From contig WQVZ01000009.1 in assembly GCA_009785595.1 (NCBI GenBank), positions 1 through 37,133 of the forward strand: a DNA stretch of 37,133 bases, in the 5' to 3' direction. The position numbers and the translations under genes are program-made. Source of the stretch: Defluviitaleaceae bacterium. Its GTDB lineage: Bacteria; Bacillota; Clostridia; Lachnospirales; WRAX01. Shown in pieces: positions 7,771 through 14,729 of the stretch; within the stretch, counting starts at the first letter, position 1, and each line of letters opens with the position of its first letter. Under the pieces are notes generated by a model. The model saw only the letters and a program-made list of their open reading frames with translations. It did not search any database and was not told where the DNA came from.

Positions 7771-8052
7771 TCAACGTTTGTCCCAAAAAACCATCACAGC
7801 ACCCACCAGTAGCCCTAGGCCACCCAACAATGCAAGCACTGCACCGCCAACGGCATATGCTCTTGCGCTGTTTTCAATAATCAACAAAAATTGCGCCGTA
7901 TCCATGCTGCCAAAATTGGCCCGCACGGCGTTGTTGCCGGCTGTCTGCGCCATGCCGGCAGAATTAAAGACAAGGATGAGGCCCGTGACAAATACGGTCA
8001 GCGATACCAGGGCAACAATCGCGCTAAAGGGTGGCTTCCCTTTGATTTCCAT
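7771..8052 (-). CDS. Small two-helix membrane protein
   Basis: The ATG at 8052 is preceded by GGAGGA at good spacing, so I take MEIKGKPPFSA as the start rather than the longer open frame. The 93-residue product has a hydrophobic helix at about 9-30, a 35-residue outer loop (NSAGMAQTAGN...MDTAQFLLIIENSARAY) and a second helix at about 67-88, ending FWDKR. No enzyme motif is seen. The loop and second helix resemble the next upstream gene (8139-8438): both have NSA.(M/I)A....GN, then an IEN(S/A) motif and a glycine/leucine-rich helix. They are therefore likely tandem paralogues. Function unknown. Confidence 0.7.
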   Translation of the reverse strand: MEIKGKPPFSAIVALVSLTVFVTGLILVFNSAGMAQTAGNNAVRANFGSMDTAQFLLIIENSARAYAVGGAVLALLGGLGLLVGAVMVFWDKR

Positions 8053-8109
8053 AGTTTGTTCCTCCTTTATCCGGGCAATTGTGCGCCAGAAGCCCGGTAC
8101 AACAATCGC

Positions 8110-8137
8110 CGTAGGGAGTGCCGTCCTCGGCACTCCC
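8110..8137. repeat. CGTAGGG-type hairpin repeat, copy B
   Basis: CGTAGGG opens a perfect 10-bp stem, GGGAGTGCCG (8114-8123) with CGGCACTCCC (8128-8137). It starts one base beyond the stop codon of the small membrane protein gene at 8139 and could end or stabilise its mRNA. Confidence 0.65.
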
Positions 8138-8138
8138 T

Positions 8139-8438
8139 TTATATTTGTGCGTCGGCAATCTTCCGGCTCTTTACCCGATAATAAAGCATAGCCACGACCA
8201 TCAAAAGCCCCACAACACCAAGCGATATTAATGTCCAGCCCCATACGACATTTGCAATATATGCATTTTCTATAAATATCGTATCTATTCCTCCACCAAA
8301 AGCATTCCCTTCGCGCCGCGCGATATCTGCTGAATTTGAAGTCAAAAACACCCCACCGACAAGTCCGGCCGCAGAAAACAAAGCCACAGGCAAAATTATT
8401 TTTAGGTTTTGTGCGGCCCTTTTAAGATTCATTTCCAT
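8139..8438 (-). CDS. Small two-helix membrane protein, paralogue of its downstream neighbour
   Basis: This 99-residue protein begins MEMNLKRAAQNLKI with a purine-rich GGGAGGGGG ribosome site upstream. It has a helix at about 13-32, an outer loop with NSADIARREGNAFGGGIDTIFIENAY and a second helix at about 64-86, followed by a basic tail (YYRVKSRK) that should face the cytoplasm. It has the same topology and loop motifs as the gene at 7771-8052. It lies 34 bases after the pyrE stop and probably shares its transcript. I know of no described function; a holin-like or envelope accessory role would be a guess. Confidence 0.7.
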   Translation of the reverse strand: MEMNLKRAAQNLKIILPVALFSAAGLVGGVFLTSNSADIARREGNAFGGGIDTIFIENAYIANVVWGWTLISLGVVGLLMVVAMLYYRVKSRKIADAQI

Positions 8439-8454
8439 GTTGCCCCCTCCCTTT

Positions 8455-8477
8455 GGCGAGCGAAGAGTCGCCCTACG
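8455..8477. repeat. CGTAGGG-type hairpin repeat, copy C, containing the pyrE stop codon
   Basis: On the - strand CGTAGGGCGA is followed by a short loop and TCGCC. The TAG of the repeat is itself the stop codon of pyrE (8473-8475). The 5-bp stem is weaker than in copies A and B. Confidence 0.5.
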
Positions 8478-9060
8478 ATATTGGCAACATCCGGCTACCT
8501 GGTTTCACAAGCGGCACATCGCCTGCGGCACAGATAGGGCATTTATCCGCCTCATATGACGTTGCCACAGTTGTATACGCCGCAGCGGTTTTTGCGCCAA
8601 AGTCCAGCGTGCCGCCGGTTCTGTCCACAATTAAGGCCACGCCAACAAGTGTGCCGCCGGATTGCTTCACAATGTCAATAACTTCTTGCACACTGCCGCC
8701 GGTGGTTATCACGTCCTCTGCCACAACAACGCGAGCCCCGGCCGGTATCACAAAACCCCGGCGCAGAGCCATTTTGTCATCTTCGCGCTCGGTAAACAGG
8801 CATGTAACCCCAAGCTGGCGGGCAAGCTCGTAACCCAAAATAACCGCGCCAACAGCGGGAGCAATAACAATGTCTACGTTGTCATCTTTAAATTGCCCCG
8901 CCAGATGCCCCATAATTTCCGCCACATACGCCGGGTTTTGCAATATCCTAGCCTTTTCAAAGTATTTGTCACCATGTCTACCGCTGGTGTACAGAAAATG
9001 GCCGGTCATAAGGGTGCCACTGTCTTTTAAGATGGTCTCGATTCTTTCGTTTGTAAGCAT
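8473..9060 (-). CDS. pyrE: Orotate phosphoribosyltransferase
   Basis: This 195-residue enzyme joins orotate and PRPP to give OMP in pyrimidine synthesis. The PRPP-binding motif VVVAEDVITTGGS is at about 111-123, and the flexible catalytic loop carries FTEREDDKMALRRG. The length is typical of the clostridial/archaeal-like PyrE group. GGAGGG lies upstream of the ATG. It has its own promoter (9089-9117, - strand) that overlaps the promoter of the divergent topoisomerase gene. Other pyr genes are not in the window; instead two small membrane proteins follow in the same direction. Confidence 0.95.
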   Translation of the reverse strand: MLTNERIETILKDSGTLMTGHFLYTSGRHGDKYFEKARILQNPAYVAEIMGHLAGQFKDDNVDIVIAPAVGAVILGYELARQLGVTCLFTEREDDKMALRRGFVIPAGARVVVAEDVITTGGSVQEVIDIVKQSGGTLVGVALIVDRTGGTLDFGAKTAAAYTTVATSYEADKCPICAAGDVPLVKPGSRMLPIS

Positions 9061-9088
9061 AAAAGTCCCTCCATATCATGTTTTGTCC

Positions 9089-9117
9089 ATTATACCCCAT
9101 TTGCTGTTGACCCGCAA
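9089..9117 (-). promoter_or_regulatory. Sigma-A-type promoter of pyrE
   Basis: On the - strand TTGCGG (9117-9112) is followed after 17 bases by a perfect TATAAT (9094-9089). The start of transcription would fall near 9082, giving a leader of about 22 bases. The -35 element shares base 9112 with the -35 of the opposite promoter. Confidence 0.6.
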
Positions 9118-9135
9118 GGGCTTTGGCGGTATAAT
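9107..9135 (+). promoter_or_regulatory. Sigma-A-type promoter of the topoisomerase gene
   Basis: TTGACC (9107-9112), a 17-base spacer and TATAAT (9130-9135) form a near-consensus promoter. Transcription should begin near 9142, about 26 bases before the start codon. Confidence 0.8.
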
Positions 9136-9167
9136 GGTGGTTGCGATAAATTTTTGGGGGTTATGTA

Positions 9168-11360
9168 ATGCCTAAGAAAAAAACACCGGCAAGAGTTGAA
9201 TACACAGAGGGGCCGCCTATTGAAAAAGGTATTGTGGAGGCACTGGAAAGCAATTATATGCCATATGCCATGAGCGTTATTGTGTCCCGTGCCATACCGG
9301 AGATTGATGGCTTTAAACCCGCCCACCGCAAGCTTTTGTACACCATGTATAAAATGGGCTTGCTGACGGGGGGGCGGATGAAAAGTGCCGACGTGGTGGG
9401 CACCACCATGCGCCTTAATCCCCATGGGGAGGGGGCTATTTACGAAACATTGGTGCGCCTGGCGCGGGGCAACGAAAGCTTGTTGCACCCTTTTGTGGAC
9501 AGCAAGGGCAATTTTGGCAAGGTATACAGCCGCGACATGGCTTATGCTGCCAGCCGCTACACAGAGGTTAAATTAGCCACTATTTGTAATGAAGTTTTTA
9601 GGGATATAGACAAAGATACGGTGAAGTTTGTAGAGAATTATAACGGCACCATGACAGAGCCTGTGTTGCTGCCCACAACCTTCCCAAACCTACTGGTTAC
9701 GCCCAATACCGGCATTGCCGTTGGCATGGCCAGCAATATATGTTCGTTTAATTTAGAGGAAATTTGTCGGGCGGTTATCACGTTGATCAAAAAAGGTAGC
9801 GATGCTTTTGACCCCGTTGAGGAGATTGCCGCGCCTGATTTTTCTACCGGTGGCGAATTGTTGTATAACCGGGACGAAATGGCCAAGATTTACGAGACCG
9901 GGCGTGGTAGCTTTAAGGTACGGGCCAAGTATCGTTTTGACGCTGCAAATAGCTGTATAGAGGTATACGAAATCCCATACACCACCACTGTTGAGGCCAT
10001 AATGGACAAGATAACCGCAGGGGTAAAGGCGGGTAAGCTGAAGGAAATTACCGATGTGCGGGACGAAACCGACCTAAAAGGCCTTAAACTGGCCATAGAC
10101 ATAAAAAAATCCGCCGATGCGGATGTGGTGATGCAACGGCTGTATGCTGCAACACCGCTTTTGGACAGCTTTTCTTGTAACTTTAACTTGCTTATTGACG
10201 GGCGCCCATACACAATGGGTATCAAAGAAATTTTGGGCCATTGGATTGATTTTCGCAAAAACTGCATCATCGGCCGCCTAAGATATGACCTGGCCAAAAA
10301 CCATGAAAAACTACACCTTTTGCAAGGTCTGGCCCAAATTTTACTGGATATTGACAAAGCCATTGCCATTATTCGCAATACCGAGGTAGAGCGCGATGTT
10401 ATACCAAATTTGTGCGCCGGTTTTGCCATTGACACGGTTCAGGCGGAATTTATAGCAGAAATACGTCTGCGCAACCTTAACAAAGAGTATTTGCTAAAGC
10501 GCGTGGCGGAGAAAAGAGGCCTAGAGGACGAAATTGCCAATATAGGCGAGATTTTAGGTGACGAACAGAAGGTTTTGAACATCATCGTCACCGAGCAGCG
10601 GGAGATTATTAAAAAATACGGCCAAGAGCGCAAAACAGGCATTATCACCGAAGCCGTGGACATGACGCCCCCTGTCGTTCCAGTGGAAAATTATCCCATC
10701 ACCCTGTATCTTACGCGGGATAATTATTTCAAGAAACTGCATAATATAGGTCTGCGCAACAACCCGGATATTTATGTAAAGGAAAACGACGCCATAATAC
10801 AACAAGTTGCCGCGCAGAATATCGACGACATACTGTTTTTCTCCAACAAGCGCAATGTATACAGGTTGCAAGCCCACCAAATAGAAGACGTGCGGCCCAG
10901 CCAACTGGGGCTGTTTCTTAACAACCTGTTAACCTGCGATGCCGACGAAAAAATCGTATTTATCGCCGCCACCAGCGATTATACCGGCCACCTGCTTTTT
11001 GCCTTCGAAAACGGCAAGGCAGCCCTGGTTACGCTGGAAAGCTACCAAACCAAACTTAACCGCAAAAAACAGGTAAGCGCATATTCCGACAAATCTCCCC
11101 TGGTTTTTGCCGAACATTTGCTGGAACACAAGGACTATGTAGCCATACGCTCCGACAACCGCGGTTTACTCTTTAATACCGCCTTGTTGCCCACATACTC
11201 CGCCAAAAATGCCGGGGGTGTGCAGGTAATGAAGCTGACCAAACGGGCGTGCATGCAACGCATTGTTAATGCCGCCAAATGCGAGGAGAGCATGGAATGG
11301 CTGCGATGTGATAAAATACCCCACAGCGGACAAAGCATGGATGACCAGTTGTCTCTTTAG
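9168..11360 (+). CDS. parC: Type IIA topoisomerase subunit A (topoisomerase IV ParC-like)
   Basis: This 730-residue protein is the DNA-cleaving subunit of a type IIA topoisomerase. The winged-helix region carries VSRAIPEIDGFKPAHRK and the quinolone-determining neighbourhood (GTTMRLNPHGEGAIYETLVRLA). The catalytic tyrosine is Tyr131 in AASRYTEVKLA. A coiled coil follows at about 350-480. The C-terminal beta-pinwheel part is present but no clear GyrA-box (QRRGGKG-like) is visible, the closest being NAGGVQ. This favours topoisomerase IV, which unlinks daughter chromosomes, over gyrase. The ATPase partner (parE) is not adjacent, whereas parE-parC usually pair. The gene has its own promoter. Confidence 0.88.
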   Translation: MPKKKTPARVEYTEGPPIEKGIVEALESNYMPYAMSVIVSRAIPEIDGFKPAHRKLLYTMYKMGLLTGGRMKSADVVGTTMRLNPHGEGAIYETLVRLARGNESLLHPFVDSKGNFGKVYSRDMAYAASRYTEVKLATICNEVFRDIDKDTVKFVENYNGTMTEPVLLPTTFPNLLVTPNTGIAVGMASNICSFNLEEICRAVITLIKKGSDAFDPVEEIAAPDFSTGGELLYNRDEMAKIYETGRGSFKVRAKYRFDAANSCIEVYEIPYTTTVEAIMDKITAGVKAGKLKEITDVRDETDLKGLKLAIDIKKSADADVVMQRLYAATPLLDSFSCNFNLLIDGRPYTMGIKEILGHWIDFRKNCIIGRLRYDLAKNHEKLHLLQGLAQILLDIDKAIAIIRNTEVERDVIPNLCAGFAIDTVQAEFIAEIRLRNLNKEYLLKRVAEKRGLEDEIANIGEILGDEQKVLNIIVTEQREIIKKYGQERKTGIITEAVDMTPPVVPVENYPITLYLTRDNYFKKLHNIGLRNNPDIYVKENDAIIQQVAAQNIDDILFFSNKRNVYRLQAHQIEDVRPSQLGLFLNNLLTCDADEKIVFIAATSDYTGHLLFAFENGKAALVTLESYQTKLNRKKQVSAYSDKSPLVFAEHLLEHKDYVAIRSDNRGLLFNTALLPTYSAKNAGGVQVMKLTKRACMQRIVNAAKCEESMEWLRCDKIPHSGQSMDDQLSL

Positions 11361-11401
11361 AAAAAATAACTACCCAACCCGCCATAATAATATCAAACGA
11401 A

Positions 11402-11755
11402 TTAGGCCGGTGCGCAAGATTTAAAATTCACCTCCAGCCACTCAATGCCCTTTTTATGCAACCGATAGACCTGGGACGAGGAAAAGCACGCCACATCGGC
11501 CACCTCTGCCCAGGTCATTTTATGTATGTATCGGCAAAGAAATATGGCGCGTATGCCCTCGTCCGGCAGGGCCGCCACCATTTTGGCCACCCCAGCCGCT
11601 TTTGTCTCCATAAATGTCAAATCCCTGGCATATTCCTCCATAAAGCCCTGCGCGCCGTCTTCATGGCGCATGGCCAGGCCCGCCAGCGCCTCTGCCACAG
11701 CCCAGGCTTCTTTTTCCATTTCAATGCTGTCTTTCAGCATTTTTTCGATGTTCAC
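11402..11755 (-). CDS. Sigma-70 region-4-like / phage-type HTH protein
   Basis: This 117-residue protein starts at a GTG with GGGGGAG six bases upstream. The N-terminal half is helical and charged. The C-terminal half (LPDEGIRAIFLCRYIHKMTWAEVADVAC...YRLHKKGIEWL) reads as a sigma region 4 helix-turn-helix like those in the small phage-associated DUF1492/ArpU-like proteins that control late genes. There is no sigma region 2, so it is not a full sigma factor. It is divergent from an ImmR/ImmA-like pair, which supports a role in a phage or ICE regulatory circuit. No structural phage genes are nearby, so it may be a remnant. Confidence 0.6.
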   Translation of the reverse strand: MNIEKMLKDSIEMEKEAWAVAEALAGLAMRHEDGAQGFMEEYARDLTFMETKAAGVAKMVAALPDEGIRAIFLCRYIHKMTWAEVADVACFSSSQVYRLHKKGIEWLEVNFKSCAPA

Positions 11756-11851
11756 AACATTCTCCCCCTTGCCATATTAGCAAATCATATGTTATAATAA
11801 TTGGCATAAGATTTACTAATATAATTATACGCGGCGACGGCACTGTTGTCA

Positions 11852-11869
11852 ATATGTTTTTCAACATAT
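11852..11869. promoter_or_regulatory. Candidate repressor operator upstream of the XRE gene
   Basis: ATATGTT (11852-11858), TTTC and AACATAT (11863-11869) form a perfect 7-bp inverted repeat just before the ribosome site. Another ATATGTT half-site occurs at 11787-11793, on the side of the divergent gene. The arrangement suggests an operator for the adjacent XRE repressor. Confidence 0.45.
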
Positions 11870-11884
11870 AGTGGAGGAATTTTT

Positions 11885-12241
11885 ATGAACAGAGTAAGAG
11901 ACCTGCGAGAAGCACAACAAATGAAGCAAACAGACTTGGCCGCCATATTAAATGTCTCCCAGGCCACTTTGTCTAATTGGGAGCGCGGCGTACACGATCC
12001 CGACAACGAATCTCTGGCCCACTTGGCCAAAATTTTTAATTGCAGCATCGACTATTTGTTGATGCAAACAGAGCTGCGTCAGGTTTCGGACATAGAGGTA
12101 ATTGTTGGCGACGCAACCTTCGCACCATATTTCCGCGTTATGGAAGACGCAAAAAAATCCGGCATATCTCCACGGGACTTGCAGCGCGCCCTGGATTTTT
12201 TAACCGGAGCCGAAGAAAGGGACGAAGAATTTGGCGAATAA
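11885..12241 (+). CDS. XRE-family repressor (ImmR-like)
   Basis: The ATG at 11885 lies after GGAGGA at good spacing, so the product is 118 residues. An XRE helix-turn-helix fills the N-terminal half (VRDLREAQQMKQTDLAAILN, SQATLSNWERG, then LAKIFNCSIDYLLM), as in lambda-cI-like and ImmR repressors. The C-terminal part is helical and acidic, ending EERDEEFGE. The next gene, a zinc protease of the ImmA type, starts inside its last codons. In ICEBs1 and related elements ImmA cleaves ImmR to release element genes, so the same relation is likely here. A palindromic candidate operator lies upstream. Confidence 0.85.
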   Translation: MNRVRDLREAQQMKQTDLAAILNVSQATLSNWERGVHDPDNESLAHLAKIFNCSIDYLLMQTELRQVSDIEVIVGDATFAPYFRVMEDAKKSGISPRDLQRALDFLTGAEERDEEFGE

Positions 12242-12833
12242 CCTACTTTCCAAGGCCAAATTATATGACAGCATAACAAAAAAGGCCGCCGGTCTGGGCT
12301 TTAACGTATATGCCAAAAATTACAAAATAGATGCCAGGCAACTGGCCATGCAAGTTTGTATTAACCCACAGATACACATTATAAGCTTTGATGAGATAAA
12401 AATTTGCGGCATATTATATCGGGGCAAATTTTCCACCACCATTGGCCTTAACGCCCGCCGCTCTGCCGCAGGTAAGAATTTTGATTGTATGCATGAAATC
12501 ATACACTATTGGCTGCACGACCGGCCAACGTTTTATTGCTTGGACGATACCAAAAACCACATAGAATGGCAGGCCAACGAGGGTGCCGCCCAGTTTTTAA
12601 TGCCTTACCAAAGCTTTATACCTAATTATTGCCACCTACACGATAAATTCTATAGCCATATGTCACCCAAAGCCGCAGGCGATACACTTATAACCACCAT
12701 GGCCAGAAGTTATGCCGTAGGCGAAATGTCAATAAAATTCCGCATAAATAGCCTAAAGCAAGAAATAGCCCAATACATAAGTGGCACAGCCATCAAAAAT
12801 ATCAAGATAATGCCGCGACTACAAGAATTATGA
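12231..12833 (+). CDS. ImmA/IrrE-family metallo-endopeptidase
   Basis: This 200-residue protein starts at a TTG that overlaps the repressor stop by 11 bp, with AAAGGG upstream, so translation is probably coupled. The zinc protease motif is CMHEIIHYWLH (His88, Glu89, His92), with a downstream acidic ligand candidate in IEWQANEGAAQFLMP (Glu112 or Glu117), which is the ImmA/IrrE pattern. The family cleaves partner XRE repressors, as ImmA does in ICEBs1 and PprI/IrrE does with DdrO. The expected substrate is the protein encoded just upstream. The C-terminal part (SVKFRINSL-like) is a typical helical end. Confidence 0.88.
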   Translation: MANNLLSKAKLYDSITKKAAGLGFNVYAKNYKIDARQLAMQVCINPQIHIISFDEIKICGILYRGKFSTTIGLNARRSAAGKNFDCMHEIIHYWLHDRPTFYCLDDTKNHIEWQANEGAAQFLMPYQSFIPNYCHLHDKFYSHMSPKAAGDTLITTMARSYAVGEMSIKFRINSLKQEIAQYISGTAIKNIKIMPRLQEL

Positions 12834-12891
12834 ATTACTTCGACGGTTTTTGCAGATAATATACTCTCAAATATGATTGGGGGTATTTTTT

Positions 12892-13485
12892 ATGAAAAAA
12901 ATAGCATGGTGGTTGTTGGGTCTGCTGGCTATATTCGCCTTTGGCGGCTGCACGGCCGCAGGCGGCACAGAGGTCCCGCTGGCGGCTTCTTTGGCAGGCG
13001 TGATGACAGAAGGTCTGGCCTTGGAAACAACACCCATCGAAAACGCCACCTTCACCACCAAATATAACGAGAAAATAAAAAACCGCACCACAAATGTAAA
13101 GTTGGCCGCAAAAACCATAGATGGCATGGTCATCTACCCCGGCGATGTTTTCTCCTTTAACGAAGCCTTGGGCGATACCACCAGTGCCAAGGGCTACAAG
13201 CGCGCCAAAATATTCGTAAAAGGCAAGGAAGAGCAAGGTGTAGGCGGCGGCATATGCCAGGTAAGCTCCACCCTCTTTAACGCGGCGGACTTTGCCGGTA
13301 TGGAAATTATCGAACGCCACGACCACTCCAAAAAAGTTGACTATGTTGAACTTGGACGCGATGCCGCCACATCCTACGGCGGTGTGGACCTAAAATTCCG
13401 CAACACCCTGCCCCACTCCGTTATCATTGTGGCTCATGCAGACAATGGCGAACTTACCGTATCATTAGAGACCGTTAGCAACTAG
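12892..13485 (+). CDS. VanW-family lipoprotein
   Basis: I take the ATG at 12892, with GGGGGT seven to eight bases upstream, giving 197 residues. A signal peptide ends in a lipobox at Cys20 (AFGGC). The body is a VanW domain: KNRTTNVKLAAKTIDGMVIYPGDVFSFNEALG, then GVGGGICQVSSTLFNAA and RHDHSKKVDYVELGRDA. VanW domains occur in glycopeptide-resistance clusters but are widespread in Clostridia as envelope proteins of unknown activity; no van genes are here. The stop codon TAG (13483-13485) runs into the end of a palindromic repeat element, so the transcript would end in a long hairpin. Confidence 0.88.
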   Translation: MKKIAWWLLGLLAIFAFGGCTAAGGTEVPLAASLAGVMTEGLALETTPIENATFTTKYNEKIKNRTTNVKLAAKTIDGMVIYPGDVFSFNEALGDTTSAKGYKRAKIFVKGKEEQGVGGGICQVSSTLFNAADFAGMEIIERHDHSKKVDYVELGRDAATSYGGVDLKFRNTLPHSVIIVAHADNGELTVSLETVSN

Positions 13486-13636
13486 ACCCGTTCGGAAACC
13501 TTGTTGAACCAATTTTTCCAAACGTAATCTGCGAAGCAGATTTTTGCTGACAGACGAATTTCGGTGGTTTTCCGAAATTCTGTCGAGAAGCAAAAGGAAC
13601 AGAAAAAATTGAGTGAAACAGTTTCCGAACAGGTCT
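13484..13636. repeat. Palindromic repeat element, copy 2 (153 bp)
   Basis: AGACCCGTTCGGAAAC (13484-13499) and GTTTCCGAACAGGTCT (13621-13636) are inverted repeats matching at 15 of 16 positions. Inner palindromes include ATCTGC-GAA-GCAGAT and GAATTTCGG...CCGAAATTC. The ends differ by only a few bases from copy 1 at 4789-4942, but the middle is largely different. CTAG flanks both sides, which might be a short target duplication or chance because it is self-complementary. No gene is inside. Confidence 0.65.
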
Positions 13637-13654
13637 GCTAGTTACCAAATATAA

Positions 13655-13697
13655 AACCCCCATATACAAGGCCATAATCGCCTTATATATGGGGGTT
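13655..13697 (-). terminator. Intrinsic terminator of the PTPS-family gene
   Basis: AACCCCCATATACAAGGC (13655-13672) pairs with 13680-13697, an 18-bp stem with one mismatch and a 7-base loop. On the - strand it is followed by TTTTATATTT. It closes the Fur-PTPS transcript and could also partly stop transcription from the VanW side. Confidence 0.8.
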
Positions 13698-13717
13698 CGT
13701 TTTGGGGTAATTAAATA

Positions 13718-14209
13718 TTAAAACTCTTTGCTTGCGGCATTCATAGCAGAAGAACGGAAAGTAACTTTTTTGATGGGCATCTTGTCTTTAAGAAGCTCAT
13801 AGAAAAGCTCGCAAAGGTTCTCGCAGGTAGAAACCTTTTTGGTCACAACTATTCTGTATTCCGGATACGACCAAGCAAGCTCATGATCTATCTTTTTAAG
13901 AGGCGCACAATGTTTTGGATCATTGATGATGCCTTCTTTTTCGTAAACCGCAAGCACCGCGTCAAGCAATGGGTCGCCCTCTTGAAACAGGGTTGCGTGA
14001 TGGAAGTGATCAGCAACCTCCCAGGCTATTTTTACCCCTTCTTTACAGGCATGAGCAAAGCCTGTCACCGGGTCTACTTCGTCCTCAAGCTCAATTGTCA
14101 GCAGGCCGGAATGACCATGCAGATGTTTCGCTTCTCTTTCCCAATTCATAAATCTGTGGGCGTATTGAAAATCAAGGTTTATAATGGATCTGTATTTGTT
14201 ATTTGTCAT
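13718..14209 (-). CDS. 6-pyruvoyl-tetrahydropterin synthase / QueD-family protein lacking the usual cysteine
   Basis: I start at the ATG at 14209, which has GGAGAG upstream (163 residues). The T-fold landmarks are the zinc ligands His18 in FQYAHRF and His31/His33 in LHGHSG, TIELED, and a late STCENLCELFYELL segment corresponding to the PT(A/S)EN region. In QueD and PTPS the catalytic cysteine lies four residues before HGH (CxxxHGH); here that residue is Ala27. The ExxHGH form of PTPS-III is also not matched (Lys28 at that position). The protein is therefore a divergent family member whose substrate is unclear. It is co-transcribed with a Fur-family regulator and no other queuosine or folate genes are adjacent. 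Confidence 0.75.
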   Translation of the reverse strand: MTNNKYRSIINLDFQYAHRFMNWEREAKHLHGHSGLLTIELEDEVDPVTGFAHACKEGVKIAWEVADHFHHATLFQEGDPLLDAVLAVYEKEGIINDPKHCAPLKKIDHELAWSYPEYRIVVTKKVSTCENLCELFYELLKDKMPIKKVTFRSSAMNAASKEF

Positions 14210-14239
14210 GATTTCTCTCCTTTTCATGTCGTCAGTAGC

Positions 14240-14605
14240 CTATTTGCAGTCTTCACAAAGACCACGCAACGTCAACTCAATTTTTTTTATATCCAATTTG
14301 TTGAAAGGTGTCAGATTTGCTTTTAAATCAAAACTTGGTATATCAATAAACCCCCTACATTTGTCGCAAAAAAAGTGAAAGTGTTCCTCTTTTTTATGAT
14401 CAAAATGCATAGCTCCGTCAAAAATCCCAACAGTGCCAATTTCGCCATTTTCTGCAGCGGCGGCAAGGTTTCTGTATACCGTTGCTTTGCTTATTGTCGG
14501 ATGGGTTTTTATAACTTGCACATACACATCCTCGGCCGTCGGATGGTTTGCAAGACTGTTGATTGCGTCCAGTATAGCCTGGCGCTGGATAGTGTTTCGT
14601 TTCAA
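14240..14605 (-). CDS. Fur-family metalloregulator
   Basis: This 121-residue protein has a Fur-type winged helix (RQAILDAINSLANHPTAEDVY, ISKATVYRNLAAAAENG) and a metal-binding C-terminal domain (HFDHKKEEHFHFFCDKC, then CEDC at the end). The two CxxC pairs make the structural zinc site. Whether it is Fur, Zur or PerR cannot be settled from sequence. Its promoter carries a near-consensus Fur box in the spacer, so it probably represses itself. The downstream PTPS-family gene would be under the same control. In proteobacteria Zur controls a PTPS paralogue, which makes a zinc link possible here. Confidence 0.85.
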   Translation of the reverse strand: MKRNTIQRQAILDAINSLANHPTAEDVYVQVIKTHPTISKATVYRNLAAAAENGEIGTVGIFDGAMHFDHKKEEHFHFFCDKCRGFIDIPSFDLKANLTPFNKLDIKKIELTLRGLCEDCK

Positions 14606-14640
14606 GGCAATCCCTGTCCCTTTCGTTATTGATATTTTAT

Positions 14641-14669
14641 ATTATATGATAATCGTTATCATTTGTCAA
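14641..14669 (-). promoter_or_regulatory. Sigma-A promoter of the Fur-PTPS operon with an embedded Fur box
   Basis: On the - strand TTGACA (14669-14664), a 17-base spacer and TATAAT (14646-14641) are perfect consensus elements. The spacer is occupied by TGATAACGATTATCA (14661-14647), which on either strand is the 7-1-7 Fur-family palindrome with one departure. A repressor bound here would block RNA polymerase. Confidence 0.85.
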
Positions 14670-14679
14670 GCACTTTTTT

Positions 14680-14712
14680 AAAAAAGTAAGGTGTGCCATT
14701 TTCGACACACCC
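14680..14712 (-). terminator. Intrinsic terminator of rnpB
   Basis: On the - strand GGTGTG (14711-14706) pairs with CACACC (14695-14690), followed by TTACTTTTTT. It lies about 18 bases beyond the 3' end of RNase P RNA and just upstream of the Fur promoter. Confidence 0.75.
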
Positions 14713-14729
14713 AATTTATGCGTTTTCAT

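Noticed and set aside
12892-13485. Vancomycin resistance locus
   Set aside because: VanW domain alone is common in Clostridia and no vanH/A/X/S/R genes are present.
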